Made by a program: the position numbers and the translations under genes. Below the pieces are notes generated by a model. That model ran no database searches. It saw only the letters and a program-made list of their open reading frames with translations, and was not told the origin of the DNA. A stretch of DNA of 64,000 nt from Piezodorus guildinii (lineage: Eukaryota > Arthropoda > Insecta > Hemiptera > Pentatomidae), in assembly GCA_023052935.1 (NCBI GenBank), contig CM041292.1, positions 141,387,143 to 141,451,142 on the forward strand. The letters are read 5' to 3'. Every line of letters begins with the position of its first letter. Position 1 is the first letter of the stretch. Below, piece by piece: positions 22,472 through 33,908 of this stretch.

Positions 22472-23060
22472 CATTTTAAATTAACATCGGAGTGAATGAA
22501 TATTAAATATTAGGATTTTAAATGAACAATGATATATAAATATAGTTAAAAGAGTTGTGTGAAACCAGATTATGGATTATAATAGTTCTTTGCAATAGTG
22601 CAAACATTATCTATTACATAGGAATTATTATGAAACATTAACTAGGTACAGTACTATTAATTTTATAAATAGTTGATTATTTTCTAATGTAGCTCGTAAT
22701 TGTTAATAAATATTACTCATTTATTACAAATGATCTTAGTTTTAAGGTACTAACTAAATAATAATAGAGTAGTTTGATTTTAATTGGGTCATCAATAGTT
22801 AATATTGTAGGAAATAGGCTTTCTGGTATGTTATTAGCGTGAGGGATGTAGTGGTTTCGAAGTGCAGAATATATTGGACAGACTGCTATTAAGTGGTATA
22901 TGGTTTCATATGTGTTCATGTTGCATATTGTGCAGATTTCTTTGGGGTTCATATTGTAGGTATTTTTGCATGAGTGAATTTAATATGGTATTCTGGACCT
23001 ATGTCATTTTTCTGTCAAATGTCAAGCCGTGTCTGTCAGTGGATTTTTGTTATGTTGTCA
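22024..23060 (-). mobile_element. LINE 3' end with zinc-knuckle C-terminus
   Basis: The minus-strand frame 22952-22713 begins NPKEICTICNMNTYETIYHL, then AVCPIYSALRNHYI, ending KLRSFVINE. This is the C-x2-C-x7-H-x4-C knuckle and tail typical of several insect LINEs. It is followed by a 690-bp 3' UTR interrupted by two (TA)n tracts, ending AAATAAACTCATTCTATTCT. It is 5'-truncated. Confidence 0.7.
22222..22468. repeat. Two (TA)n microsatellites
   Basis: Long TA tracts at about 22222-22318 and 22413-22468, with a few CA/AA interruptions, lie within the LINE 3' UTR. Confidence 0.9.
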
Positions 23061-23794
23061 AAATATACTGAAGGACAGGTTTCAGGGGTGAAAGTATTAT
23101 GTCGGGATTTGTCTTGATAAAGTTACTTTTTATTGAATTATTAAAAATAACATTGTTTGAATTTCTTTACCGAGAGATTTAGCAAGTTCAAACTTGTGAA
23201 GTCTTAAATAATCCGTGGTTAATTCGAACCTCCATAATACTCTGAATCCTGTCACTTAGGGTATATTATTAATGATTTCTTAAATATGTAATTTCCGTGT
23301 TTTTTTATCTATTCCTCTTCAAACAGCGTTAAAAACATTAAACGTTGAGCTTAGTAAAATGTAAAATTAAAAATAATAAAATGTAAATAATAATAAAAAT
23401 AGTAAAATAAAACTTAAAATTCAGAACTGCTGCTTTGATTTACATTAGCTTTGTCAAAGAAGAGATCTCTCACTCAACACCTTCTTATTCACCATCTGGT
23501 ATTCATGGGCACGTCTGCTGTGACCCCGTCTGTTTTTAGGAGGCCTATAAATTCTCGCATGATGTATTTGTAAGAATCTTAACATATTTGGATGTAGAAA
23601 GGTGGTCTTTTTAGGTATAACGTTTTTTCTTATTAAAATTAAAACATACAAAGGAAAGTTACTTAAACCCATCAGGAAGTACTCCTCACAGTTATACGGA
23701 TTTGAGTGGTGGAAACGTAATATTAAAAATACTTTAAAAGTAATTGATTGACTGTTGAAAATATATGATGAAGAGTTTCTTTGGGGTTGCGGTC
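23061..23794. other. A+T-rich non-coding DNA
   Basis: A 72-codon minus-strand open frame at 23454-23672 has no recognisable domain. I do not support it as a gene. Confidence 0.5.
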
Positions 23795-24300
23795 ATAAAT
23801 AAATCAAATTAATAAGACAATCTTATTTTATTTGTGTGATGACGTTCCACCCTAAGTTGGTGTTTATAAACTCGTATATATAATATATTACTTAGTACAA
23901 TAGGGATACTATCTAGTAGCTAGTAGGGCGGGCAACTTAGTAAACTAAGGTTAAAAACAATCATATTATTATTTGTCTCCATATTGTTATTCTGTTATCT
24001 TATTGCACCTATCTCGTAGTATAACACATGTTACTAAGTAGTTAGTAGGTGTAGCTACTTGGGCAGTAACAAAGTAGTAGCAAAGTTGGGCTATAACTAA
24101 TTATATTATTGTTGTTCTGCATATTTGATTTATGGCATTTTATTATTGCTCTTACGAGTATAACAGTATTATTTTTCTTTTAATTTTATTGATTGTTATT
24201 TTGTTTTTTTCTTAGCCCTCACGAAGGCCCACGATGCAGGCCGAAACATAAAAATAGGTACATAAATAAAATAGGCTTGTCTTAATAGTGTGATTTCTTG
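23795..24300. repeat. Penelope-like inverted terminal pair (decayed)
   Basis: AATAAGACAATCTTATTTTATTTGTG near 23811-23836 is repeated in reverse at about 24268-24293. Between them lies a hammerhead-like remnant, GGCCCACGATGCAGGCCGAAAC, at 24226-24247, in which GGCC pairs with GGCC before GAAAC. The CTGATGA box is lost. The arrangement parallels those at 3.2 and 45.7 kb. Confidence 0.45.
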
Positions 24301-25059
24301 ATCGGTACACCTTAGCTAACTTCCTATCCACAAAAAAAAAAAAATAAATAACCCGATAGATTGTCATTGAACTGATGGTTAGGTTTACATTATCCTAAAG
24401 TCCTCATAAAGTCCAAAAACCGTAGAAAACTATGAAAAAAAAATGAAAGGTGCACAATCTCACTGTTTAGTATAATCGACTGATTCTAAAACGAACTCCC
24501 ACGTTTTATTGTCTTTCTTGAGGTCTAACTGTATTCTGTATCACTTATTATTACTTTGTTAATGTTTCGTAAGTTATGGATTTGTTTATATTAAAATCAA
24601 TTATTCATGTATTCGTAGATGAAACATTTCATTTTTAGTTGATGTTTCTATGAATTGTTGTCATAAAACAATAGCTGTTTTTCCCTAATGTTTTTTTACA
24701 TTAAAATAACTGTATAATGAATAACTTTTTTTGTTTTTTATAATAAATTTTGTATGTATTAATTCTGTATTGTCTATTCTGTGTCACGAATGATTTTAGT
24801 GTTTAATGTGTATACTGATTTTTTTTTTATAATAGTAATTTATAATAGACACCGATGTCCTACGAATTTCGGTGGTCGGATTGTAACTAATTTCATATTG
24901 ATTATCATGAATACCAATGTATGTTTAAAAAGCTGTTTTATGATGATAAACTCATAATTTTTCTTTTAGTCTTAAAATTTTAGGTCTTATTGTTTGATTC
25001 TTTTCTCGTTCCTTTATTTCTTTCAACGTAAAGAAAGAGTTGATAATTGACACTTCTAC
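24301..25059. other. A+T-rich non-coding DNA
   Basis: Nothing recognisable. Confidence 0.5.
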
Positions 25060-25280
25060 CTAATGGCCTCAACGATTTGACAATTACGTTTGGAATGAAA
25101 TGTATGAATACCTGGAGCGGTGAAAAAACCAGTTGACTGGAGGGGCCTCTTGATTAATTTCGGCCCGTCCCTTGATTAATGATAGCTGCATCTTCTGATA
25201 TTTAATGCACTAGCTACCTGCAATGCCGTTGTCCTTATTTGCATTTTCCACTGTCCCCGGTCCTGTTTTATTTTGTGGCA
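25060..25280. other. Unique island, candidate enhancer-like element
   Basis: Two exact CTTGATTAAT copies at 25149-25158 and 25171-25180 (22-bp spacing) and an octamer ATTTGCAT at 25237-25244 lie in a complex, non-repeat, non-coding patch. These are plausible homeodomain and POU-type sites. Function is inferred. Confidence 0.35.
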
Positions 25281-26279
25281 TACATTAATTTTATTTTCAT
25301 CTTTTATTTAAGTTTTCTCTTGTAAAGATATAGAACATTAATTTCGTCTGTCATATTGAGCTTTTGGAAATGAAGAACTTTTACTTTTTATTTTTATATA
25401 AGAAGTTAAAATAAATTAGTAAATGAAAATCGGCTGAATAGTTTTAGTTTTCTGCAGAAAATATGCGTCCAAGCAGAAATAAAATTAATCATTCACTTTA
25501 GATTTAATTAAAACATTATACAATTAGTGATAATTTTATTTGTATTACATTTTAAGGTTCTTAACTGCTAATTCTTCTGGTTACGTTTCGGTGTTCTGCA
25601 TCTTCAGGACTCACTGTCAACAAACAAGGATTTATTATATTTATCATCTCAGTTTCACAGTCTTTGGTCCCTATCAAAGAATATGTGGTCATATAATTTT
25701 AAATTCCTATTTTAATAATATGGTAACAAATAACTTTTGACAGGTGCGAATAAGAAAAAAAAGAATATTGATTTTTTTTTTTTTTTATTGTAATGGGAAC
25801 GGAAACGATTAATCAAAGATACTCTTGTTTGTTGAAAATGACCACTTAAGATGGAGAAAAAGTGCCTAAACGTTGACTCGAGATATATTTTTTTTTTAAA
25901 TGGTGGTTGAATAGGAGACTAATTTATTAATCCTGATTATATGTTTCATCCGGTGAAATTAACATCATCAATTATTTTTTAATTTAGATCCGGTAGTTTT
26001 AAATAATGACAATAACTTTGAAAAGTTATAATCTATGTTGTTGTTTTTTTGTCCTTTTTCTCCAATCGTTGAAATACTTTTTAGTGCCGAATTGCTTAAT
26101 TAATTTTGGTGATGCACCAATTAAATAAAAATATTATTTAGGCAGTTTAGTTATTGTTTGAGTTTTTTAAAAGATATTTTAAAATTACTCAATCATTACT
26201 AAAAAGGAATTAATAAAAACCAGCTTTATTAGGTTCCTTCAATTAAAATGATCCATTTCATTCAACTTATTTTATTTTC
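25281..26279. other. A+T-rich non-coding DNA
   Basis: A small open frame at 25540-25740 has no domain. No repeat family is recognised. Confidence 0.5.
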
Positions 26280-26689
26280 TTATTTTTTCTCCCTACGTTT
26301 CGGCTCTTTGCCATTCTCAAGGGATCTACAAAAAACATTTATTTTAAAATTAAAAGATACACAACATTATTTTTTACATTCTTATAAATCAATTTACATA
26401 CCTCTTTATACTCCTTTATGCACTATACAATATATAAATATATATTTTGTCATAATTCAGTAAAATAAAATTAAAACTATTACAGGCTGACCAGCCCTGT
26501 CCTGGTTGTTATCATCTACTGGATTAAAGAAATGTATTCCCTCACTCTTAACTATTGATATCAAAACTAATATACACACATATATTGTTTTATTACCTCC
26601 TCCTCAGTCAAGTCTACATTTATTTTCACAGCCAAAAACTTTTTCTTTTAAAATTCTTTAATAAATTATTACTATACATAAACATATAC

Positions 26690-26701
26690 ATACACACACA
26701 A

Positions 26702-26734
<33 letters not shown>

Positions 26735-26773
26735 CACCTACACACCCACACACACATACACACACATACATAT

Positions 26774-26851
<78 letters not shown>
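26690..26851. repeat. (CA)n followed by (TA)n microsatellite
   Basis: A CA-rich tract at 26690-26780 runs into a pure (TA)n tract at about 26781-26850. The repetitive open frames here (poly-YI, poly-HT) are artefacts of the microsatellite. Confidence 0.95.
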
Positions 26852-26856
<5 letters not shown>

Positions 26857-26986
26857 AACACACAAACAAATATATTAATATCCAATTAAAAATAAGATAA
26901 TTTACTTAACCATAAAATTCCAAATATTATTCTATTATATTGTTATTTAAACTTTATTCAAGAAATTTTAATTTATTCAAATTATA

Positions 26987-27700
26987 TTACTTATTAATTT
27001 TGCTCAAAATCTCAGCATAATGGTCAGTTAAATTCTTTGTGTCTGTTTTGTAATTTATACTGTAGTTAATGTGTTCTGATATGTATATTGCCTCTAAAAT
27101 TTTTCTTCTAAAATCATTGCTTTCTTTATGTACTACCATAGTATTTTCAAAGTCAAATTGATGTTTTTTATTTATCACATGTTGTACTAAAGCAGTCTTA
27201 TTACTATCTTTTTCTTTATTTTTAACATCATTTTGGTGTTGATACATCCTATCCTTCAAGAACTGCTTTGTTTCACCAATGTATATCGCAGGACAATTCA
27301 CACATGGTATTTTATATACCATTCCAGATTGAGAGTTTTTTTCTATTTTATCTTTTAGCTCACTATAATAATTTTTTATTTTGTTTCTTGGTTTGAAGGC
27401 AAAATTATATTCTTCCATATCATATAATTTGAAGGATTTTTTAATTTCTTCAGAAAGTCCCTTTATATAATTGCAGCTTTGGAATTTTTGGGTTGTCTTT
27501 AATTTGTTTATTTCTTCACCATTGCTATTATTTTTATTTTTAGTTCTAATATTCAATTCCCATATGGTTTTTACTATTTTTTTGGGGTAAAAATTTTCTG
27601 AAAAAATTTGAAAAACCTTTTCTTTGACCTTATTTAATCTTTCATTATCTGTAATTGTGATAACTTTTTTGCAAAAATTGTTTACTATATTGTACTTCAT
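26987..27700 (-). CDS. Penelope-like protein C-terminus with GIY-YIG endonuclease (truncated)
   Basis: The 237-residue open frame lacks the reverse transcriptase domain that should precede it. Residues 126-160 show the Penelope-type GIY-YIG endonuclease: VYK at 128-130, an inserted CxxC (C133, C136), YIG at 140-142, R151 and H155 in RMYQH. The CxxC insertion is a feature of Penelope-like endonucleases. The N-terminal 120 residues are a basic, K/N-rich linker. In intact elements this nuclease nicks target DNA for reverse transcription. The frame is uninterrupted and key residues are present, so decay is modest. The first methionine is simply the first in the open frame, not a true start. Confidence 0.85.
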   Translation of the reverse strand: MKYNIVNNFCKKVITITDNERLNKVKEKVFQIFSENFYPKKIVKTIWELNIRTKNKNNSNGEEINKLKTTQKFQSCNYIKGLSEEIKKSFKLYDMEEYNFAFKPRNKIKNYYSELKDKIEKNSQSGMVYKIPCVNCPAIYIGETKQFLKDRMYQHQNDVKNKEKDSNKTALVQHVINKKHQFDFENTMVVHKESNDFRRKILEAIYISEHINYSINYKTDTKNLTDHYAEILSKINK

Positions 27701-28369
27701 ATGATACGGATGACATGAAAAATAATTAAGAATTGTGTTACTACAAGTTTATTTTTTGGCCCATTCTGTACTGATTATTTCCTTTTTTCTAATCAACATC
27801 ATATCCAGAAATCTTAATTTGCCTTCTAAAAACCAGCTTAAGGAATGAAGGGAAATTTATTTTACAATCAGAGCTGGTAGTCAGCTAAATCGTAACTATT
27901 GAAACAGCGAAATTTTCATTAAACTAAATCTTAAAGGACTTATTTAAAGAGATTTGGCCATCTTTTATAACCTAGCACATAAAGGGCTTAATCCGATGTG
28001 ATGGGAAATTGTGCTTACGAGGGAAGGTTGTAAAAGTGCAATTTAGTGGTGATTTTAGTAGAGTGTAGTTTCAGAGCGTGATCGATAAATGTCTGCTAGG
28101 ATTTTATTACCTTAAAGTTCAATGAGTCAATTATAGGAATTTTTTTTATGAGTGAAGTTAGTTAGCTACTTACCAGAAGCTGCTGTCATTCGATATCACT
28201 GGTAAATGAGGACAATTTACTATTTTATTCGAGTTAGAGTATTTCTACGTACTTTTGGTTTATTGTTTTCAATAATGAACTTTTGTAATCGACCAAACCA
28301 ATATAAAAAAAATACCTTTTTCACTCAAAATTTAAGGGCTAGTGTTTCAGGGTACGTAGAACGATAATA
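27701..28369. other. A+T-rich, possibly remaining Penelope-like sequence
   Basis: No open frame. It may include decayed upstream parts of the element but I cannot show this. A patch at 28010-28110 is more complex and unassigned. Confidence 0.35.
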
Positions 28370-28640
28370 AAGATTACTGAAAAATATTCAGCCGTCCGCG
28401 GCATTTCTCCGAAACTACTTGACCAATTTTTTAAAAAAATACTTGGGCATCTAAGGATGATTCTAACACCTCGTCGTTAATATCAGATGGTAATTTTTAA
28501 AATGGCGGCCGATTAAAGGGGATTTAATTCAATAGCTCAGTTATTTTTGTAGATACAAAAAAATATGTATAGAGTTTTAGAATCAGTTAGAATAATGAAC
28601 CTTTGTAATCGACCAAGTGAAAAATGAAAAATAAATACTA
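28370..28640 (+). repeat. Interspersed repeat R107, single-unit copy
   Basis: It shares CTCCGAAACTACT, ATTCTAACACCTCGTCGTTAAT-like and AATAGCTCAGTTATTTTTG blocks with 29.86-30.47 kb. Its 3' motif AATGAAC(T/C)TTTGTAATCGACC occurs at about 28275 and again at 28595, giving a 320-bp direct repeat. Confidence 0.6.
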
Positions 28641-29002
28641 AAACTTTTATTAGTTGATAGATCACTCATCAGAAATTCAATAAAGAATATTTTTGGTAAT
28701 ATATTTTGCAATATATATGTAACACATTTTGCCTATATTCTTGTAACTTTCTTCACCCTCAAAAATGTAATGCATTGACACAGTCTGGTGTCAGTCTGGT
28801 TTATCACTTGGAAAAGTTAAGTTAGACATCAAAATAATTTTATATTTCAATTTTTTTTTCTGGTCTTTCCATCGAAGATAGAATGGCTGTAGCTAACTGT
28901 GGCGTTCTACTCTACCAAAAGCATATAAATAAATTTACGGTTTATTAATCACCAAGTTTTTAAACTTATCTACCAACGATTGTAAACAATGTTAAATTCT
29001 GG

Positions 29003-29057
<55 letters not shown>

Positions 29058-29859
29058 TATAGATATATGTAAAAAGAAGTTGCAGAGACATTTCTGTGAA
29101 ATTATTGAAAAAACCTATATATTTTCATAACATTAAAATGAGCTAAAAACTTGCCAATCATATCATTGAAAGTGAATTTACTAAGGAACAAAATTACATT
29201 AAAACGGCTGATATATATTAAATAGAATGGAAGAGTTCAGACTTTTGTTCCAAAAAAGTGTGTTTGGAACCACTGTGCGGTGCTTGGATCGGAAATTTGA
29301 GGACAGTTCATAATCAGAACTTTAATAAGGAATATTTTTTGCTGTATGTCATTTGTCGTTAGAATCTACCTTTTAGGAGTTATTTTATTTAATGAAAAGG
29401 ATATCAATCAACTGATGTATAAATGCATATGTTTAGGTGAATAAAAATAAATTTGGTAAGAAGATTATTCTCCACTTCATCAATATCTCCCTGATTGGAA
29501 AAATCATTAGATTATAGAAAGACACGTCCGGTTTTTTGCCTATTCAAAGAAAAATTTAAATAAAAAAAAAATACGTTTCTACACATGTAACAACTGTTTT
29601 TGAATCAGGAAGTACTATTATTTGATCATGATTATGCTTAAAAAAAGATTTTTAAACCTATTTTTTACGCACTCGAGAGCAACTTGTAAAAACGTAATAG
29701 GGATCGGTTGTAGAAATGAAAAAATACTTGCTGAGTTTGACTACCGAATCCGTATATGTGTTCAGTAAAATTGTCGTATTGTTATGATATATGCGGATAT
29801 TAACATAATCAATTAAAAAAATAAAAAAAATATATTCCCTCCCCCCCCAAAAATTTGAG
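28641..29859. other. A+T-rich DNA with (TA)n
   Basis: A (TA)n tract lies at about 28988-29050. A minus-strand open frame at 29658-29963 is low-complexity and not supported. Confidence 0.5.
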
Positions 29860-30470
29860 ATCTTACGTTTCAAGATACGTAGAACCCAAATAACCAATAA
29901 AAAAAAAATCCGTTTGTCCTCCGTCCGTTCTCCGAAACTACTGAACCATTTTTTTTTTTTCAATTCTCCACATAAATACTAGGTGAGCAACGACGATCCT
30001 AACACCTAGACGTTGATATCACCTGGTTATTTTTAATTGGCGGCTCATTAAAAGTGATTTAATTCGATAACTCAGTTATTTTGGAAGATAGAGAACAAAT
30101 TTATTAGGTTTTTTAATAAAAAAAAAACGTGAATAATTATATAAAAGAGAATAAAGAAAAGAAAAAAGAAATTGAAATTTTACATATAAATACGACCATA
30201 ACTCAATTATTTTTTGGAGATGGAAAAAAAATTATTAGTATTTTTTAACCAAAAACGATGAAAAAATTAGAAAATAATTGAAATTTTACCCATAAATTCG
30301 TCCATAACTCAGTTATTTGTGAAGATAGAAAAAACATTATTAGATTTTTTAACTAAAAACCGCTAATAATTAAAAATAAATAATCGAAATTATACCTATA
30401 AATACGGCTATAACTCAGTTATTTTTGTAGATTGAGAGAAATATGTAGAGAGGTTTAGAATCAAACCAAA
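29860..30470 (+). repeat. Interspersed repeat R107 with internal tandem array
   Basis: The unique part (29860-30060) matches 28.37-28.57 kb. It continues into four tandem units, each starting ATAACTCA(G/A)TTATTTT, at about 30065, 30195, 30302 and 30409. The period is 107 bp (the first unit is longer through an A-run). It is non-coding. Confidence 0.7.
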
Positions 30471-30974
30471 GCACGAAAAAGAAAAAAAAAAGTATGATTT
30501 ATATATTCCTGCAAAATGAAAAAAGAATTGGTTCAGAACTAGCAGAGATATAGGCGTTTTGAAATGGGGTGATATTCCATTTGCATTTGAATTATTTATT
30601 GCTTTTCATATTAGTTAATTGCCTATAAACAGTTATACCGTAATATAGCTATTTGAAAATAATAAACTATAAATAATTTGCCGCGTTTTTAAGGAGTAAA
30701 ATAGCTGAAATGAATAGAGTGATATAAAAAATTACATTCCGATGGTTTGACCAAAAAGAGTGGTTTATTGGCTAAGCTACGTGTAATTATGATGAATTAT
30801 GCTGATTTTCACTTGCGTTTATGAGCTGTTTGAAAATTATGCCTGATGAGCAGGCCAGATGGAATCATATTTGTTGAATGATGGTCAAGAGGATATGTTC
30901 TTGTATTAATTTTCTTCATCAGCTTGTTTTGTTCAGCTAAAAGCTGACTCTATTCATTCATAGTTGTACATTTC

Positions 30975-31008
<34 letters not shown>

Positions 31009-31449
31009 CAAAACTATATAATGAATACAAAAAACGAAACAAAAAAAACGGAATAATTACAGGTTCTGGTATCCGATCCCCAGGATCTTTTGTGGTTACT
31101 CCGCGTAGTCCAGAGATGGCAGCACCAATTTTATAAATAGTTTTGAACTAACTTTCTGTGACACTGACATCTGAACTTTTTTAAACGTATCTTCTCAACT
31201 GCAATATATACGAAAAAAACAAATATCTCCATATATTAAGAATAAAAAAACAGCATATAGAGTTCAGTAAAAAACTTAAACATAAACAGAATACTGACGA
31301 CATACCTAACTATGTTTGATAATAAGACTTGATTTTTATTATTCAATTATCAACCATGGACTGAGGAATCTTTAGATCATTGTTATTTTAAAGTCGGTTC
31401 AAGTAGAAATAATTTAAGAATAAGTAATTTTTTTAAGTTATTTATTAAA
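30471..31449. other. A+T-rich DNA with poly(A)
   Basis: A poly(A) run of about 30 at 30977-31006 may be a retroposed tail, but I recognise no body upstream. The patch 31060-31135 is complex and unassigned. Confidence 0.5.
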
Positions 31450-31850
31450 TTTTAAAGGTGACAGGGAAAAATTTAAAATATCGGCATTTAAGGACTGTCA
31501 GGCTATTTCAATCAAAATGAAACCTTCACGATATTAAAGACCATTAAATTTTACATCGATATAAGGAGTTTAATCAAAATAGTTTCAGCCGTTTTTTTGA
31601 GATGTATGGTATAAAGTGGCTCTTCTGATTAGCTGATTGAACGGAAAAGTTGCTGGAACATCTCAGACATATCGTTATCTTAAACATAAAATTCATGTTT
31701 CATACGGTTTTTCGTTTTTGCGCTAGACTAAACACATAGACCTTTTTGCGGATCTTGTCTATTTGAACTCAAGGGGCACTAAAACGTGTATTTCCTGTGA
31801 AAACTGAAATTTAAAAAACTTCTCGACCGAAATACTTTCCCTTACTATAT
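31450..31850 (+). repeat. R445 copy, terminal hairpin lost
   Basis: It aligns with 9.10-9.54 kb through AAATATCGGCATTTAAGG and ATACTTTCCCTTACTATA. The right half of the end hairpin is replaced by TTTCACC, so the end is mutated. Confidence 0.65.
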
Positions 31851-32536
31851 ATTTCACCTATAGTAATATATATATGTTAAAATAAAATGAAAGAAATATA
31901 TAGTTATGTATGTAAATTAAAAATAAAACCAACAAAAATGTAGGTTAGAATTCCAAGTAAATTTATATTATGAGGAATAAAAATAATAATAACGCTATAA
32001 TCAGTATTTAATCAACCAACTATTATGGACACGAAATACAATTTTTGATAACTTTAATTTGTTTGGAAAAATTGTTGGAGAGATGAGGCTTAGCTGTGTT
32101 GTTGCCGTGGAGGCTTTAGCTTCTAACTAGGCGCTAATGGCTGCTATTTTACACCACTATCGCACGGAAATTGAAGGTTCCTCGTCCCAATTTGCATTAA
32201 ACACCCTAGCCTTTGCCGGGGCCCAGTCCTTTTGTTTATCAGTTTTCAATCTGGTGTACACAGTAATTAGGATCTGCCCATTAATCAAGAACCTGGCAAA
32301 CGGGAAGAGGAAGGAAAAAAAAAATTGCCGGGAGTTATGTTTAACATATTTATGATTATACATGATTTAATAATATATAAATTGTGGGGTGTTGAGAATG
32401 CAAAACGCCTCCCTAATGACCTTATTTATAACAATTAAGGTCGATCATTAGTTGTTGTCGGAAACTTGTCTTTATGACTTCCTTTCGTGGTGTGATGTCT
32501 TAAGGACTTTTCAGGTTGTTAATATAATACATTAAA
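31851..32536. other. Unassigned, with a unique GC-richer island
   Basis: At 32070-32310 lies a complex, non-repeat patch with octamer ATTTGCAT at 32190-32197 and TAAT-type cores (GTAATTAGG, CCATTAATC). A second small patch at 32400-32525 has CTTTATGACTTCC. Both are candidate regulatory elements. Open frames on both strands through the first patch lack any domain. Confidence 0.35.
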
Positions 32537-32800
32537 AAGGAGCGTTGTGGTATAGTGGAGAGAGCACTAAACAAATGTACTCCGGGTCCCGCGTTCGGAT
32601 TCTGGCTTCACCGAATAATTATTTAATCATTTTTTTTAATCCGTGGGGACACCCTCCTAGGGCACACCCAGTCTCTATAATGTGAATACCCTAAAAACTA
32701 AGAAAATCTGAGAGTGATCTATTATAATCACCCCTTTGCGCGGCTATGAACCTTTAAACAGTACTAATCTGTATTTGTCTGAACCCTAGACAGCTTCTGA
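32537..32800 (+). mobile_element. SINE-A copy, diverged
   Basis: It has an A box (GTGGTATAGTGGAGAGAGCAC), a weak B box (GCGTTCGGATTCTGG), the spacer GACACCCTCCTAGGGCACACC and body (AATCTGAGAGTGATC). This is one of the most diverged copies. Confidence 0.7.
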
Positions 32801-33248
32801 CCTTCCGCGTCGAAAACGTTTTTTAAAAGGACTTTCATTTGAGATCTGAGTAAGATTTTCAGTTAAAACGCTATTATTTATCCATGACAGTAGGCAAACA
32901 ATTAACTGTCGAGTAAATAGAGAAAAATAATGATACATGAGGCTTGTGAAAGAAGTGTGTTCAGTAGCTACTCTTTTTGGATTTGTTACAGTCTTCAGAG
33001 TTCACTCGAGGAGGCAGTTTTAATTAAATTTTTTACTCCTTTAATTCGTTCATGAATATATAAAATACTTCATTCTGGCAATATTTTTTTTATGTAGTAT
33101 GGTTTATTATGAACTTTTAAAAAGTAGTTCTTGTTTGTTGGTAAATTTACGTTTCTATTTAGAGGTTGTCGTAAACCTAATTCAACATGCCTTCTCAAAT
33201 GTTTTATACCTTAGATTATTTTTATACTTTATATATATTATTTATATA

Positions 33249-33344
<96 letters not shown>

Positions 33345-33540
33345 TGATAACGCGATTTTGGTTTCCGCTAACTCCTTTTAAACCACTAGACGGATTTTGA
33401 TACGGTTTTCATCGTTATTAATCAATCTTTCCCTAAGCTTTACAAGTAAAACCCATTGCAATTTACCTTTTCTTTAAACAGGAAAAATAAGTTTTCTGTT
33501 AGCAAGTAGTCAAAAAATAATTCCTAAAATATAAGTAGTA
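32801..33540. other. A+T-rich DNA with (TA)n
   Basis: A long (TA)n tract with a few interruptions lies at 33225-33340. Open frames here are microsatellite artefacts. Confidence 0.7.
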
Positions 33541-33908
33541 ACATTCTGGCTGAATCCAGTCTGGCCAGAGACAGCAACCAGTGAACATCGCTCTACTGTA
33601 TCTTTTTTCTGTTTACATTGCTCAAATCCAAGTGTTATTAATTCTACTCACTTTTTTTTTATTATCATTTTTACGAGTTATAAACATTAGTTTCGTTGTA
33701 GACTTACTTATTAATAATTTAATACCCTTTCTAATAAACAGTGAAGAAAGGTTAGTGGTTTCTGAGATTCACCTGTTGAGCGTCATATAATCCTTATCTC
33801 TTCACGTATTAAGACTTCAATACCAGGTACAATTTATAAACAACCTCGACTATTTACAAACAACCTCGCCTATACTATTTACTTTTTTTTTTTCAATTAA
33901 ACATAAAA

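Larger units (their letters stand above)
26280..27700 (-). mobile_element. 5'-truncated Penelope-like element
   Basis: Minus strand: an endonuclease-bearing C-terminal ORF (27700-26987), then a 3' region with (TA)n and (CA)n, then a terminal segment at 26283-26345 containing the hammerhead-like remnant TGGCAAAGAGCCGAAACGTA. The same terminal segment recurs alone at 42.54 kb. The RT domain is absent, so the copy is truncated. Confidence 0.75.

Noticed and set aside
26555..26885. Open frames coding poly-HT, poly-YI and poly-CV
   Set aside because: Pure (CA)n and (TA)n microsatellite translated in several frames.
30056..30470. CRISPR-like array of repeated units
   Set aside because: The 107-bp units are diverged along their whole length, with no constant repeat and unique spacer pattern; the genome is eukaryotic.
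33099..33381. Two open frames with poly-YI
   Set aside because: (TA)n microsatellite artefact.
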